DNA of 64,000 nucleotides from an uncultured Clostridia bacterium (GTDB taxonomy: Bacteria > Bacillota > Clostridia > Oscillospirales > Ruminococcaceae). A program made the translations under genes and the position numbers. Of this stretch, positions 63,750 to 64,000 are shown in pieces. The stretch spans positions 87,662 through 151,661 of the forward strand of contig CANRAO010000003.1 of the NCBI GenBank assembly GCA_947628615.1, given 5' to 3'. The notes under the pieces are model-generated. The model was not told where the DNA came from. It searched no databases and saw only the letters and a program-made list of their open reading frames with translations. The number at the start of each line of letters is the position of its first letter. Position 1 is the first letter of the stretch.

Positions 63750-64000
63750 CAACGGTGACGTTGCATCCGGTGCTGCCTTTGGAGAGTTTGCAAAATGTTA
63801 TGGTTTGAAAAACGGCAGGCTTTACTTTTTCTAATAGCAACAATACAACAGTTACTGCCGAGCCGGCGGTGGCTCTCTGCCTTTGGAAAGTTTGCAAAAT
63901 GTTATAGTTTGATTAACGGCAGACTTTACTTTTTCTAATAGCAACAATACAACAGTTACTGCCGAGCCGGCGGTGGCTCTCTGCCTTTGGAAAGTTTGCA
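63750..64000 (+). repeat. Tandem array of palindromic repeat, 104-bp unit (runs off the window)
   Basis: It starts with GCAACGGTGACGTTGC and GGTGCTGCCTTTGG. ACTGCCGAGCCGGCGGTGGC then recurs at 63854 and 63958, 104 bp apart, with CTCTGCCTTTGG, a TTTGCAAAATGTTATAGTTTG body, ACGGCAG and TTTACTTTTTCTAATAGCAAC. Copies are almost the same. The array is cut by the window end. Confidence 0.9.

Overview
The window looks like chromosome of a low-GC, spore-forming member of the Firmicutes, most likely a Ruminococcus-like Oscillospiraceae. The evidence is an AT-rich sequence, AGGAGG-type ribosome binding sites, TTGACA-N17-TATAAT promoters, a tRNA-Trp T-box, RNase J, a GdpP-type DHH phosphodiesterase next to rplI-dnaB, SpoIIE, and a GlgC/GlgD glycogen operon. 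No rRNA, tRNA, CRISPR array, phage or insertion sequence was seen. Genus-level placement is inference.

Layout. 1-14177, mostly minus strand: ftsH, tilS, dnaB, rplI, a cluster of tiny DNA-binding-like genes, a c-di-AMP phosphodiesterase gene, RNase J with a long basic N-terminal extension and a long leader, and a 772-aa nucleotidyltransferase/phosphohexomutase-like protein that lacks its signature residues. 14688-20222, mostly plus: nadB and nadC, separated by small regulator genes and an AI-2E-family transporter. 20497-28415: a PASTA lipoprotein and a full tryptophan operon (trpE, fused trpGD, trpC, trpF, trpB, trpA) behind a T-box with UGG specifier. 28418-33956: a frameshifted methyltransferase, an Lrp-type regulator with an aminotransferase, ispE, and a secreted CHAP-like/Big_2/Fn3 protein. 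34610-42026: glgB-glgC-glgD and glgA, with a second cluster of tiny genes between glgD and glgA. 42360-51825, minus: spoIIE, then a sulfate-activation and transfer cluster (ABC transporter, CysD, CysN-CysC fusion, sulfotransferase). 52195-53061: ksgA. 53222-63749: a small conserved gene, a 39-codon mini-gene, and a purine cluster (purE, purC, purF, purM, purN, a PurO-type IMP cyclohydrolase, a stand-alone AICAR transformylase, purD).

Two systems stand out. First, three loci (5750-6733, 16616-18018, 36259-37299) share a plan: a tiny acidic helical protein with an A-x-L-S-S motif is transcribed divergently from tandem tiny DNA-binding proteins (ribbon-helix-helix-like or XRE-like). Each locus lies between genes that normally belong together (gdpP/rplI, nadB/nadC, glgD/glgA). 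Two copies of the acidic protein are identical in sequence although their genes differ at seven positions, all synonymous. Second, a modular palindromic repeat sits just behind, or overlaps, the stop codon of at least ten genes, always in the same orientation to the gene. It supplies the stop codon or C-terminal residues of several proteins and expands into tandem arrays with units of 102, 104 and 107 bp.
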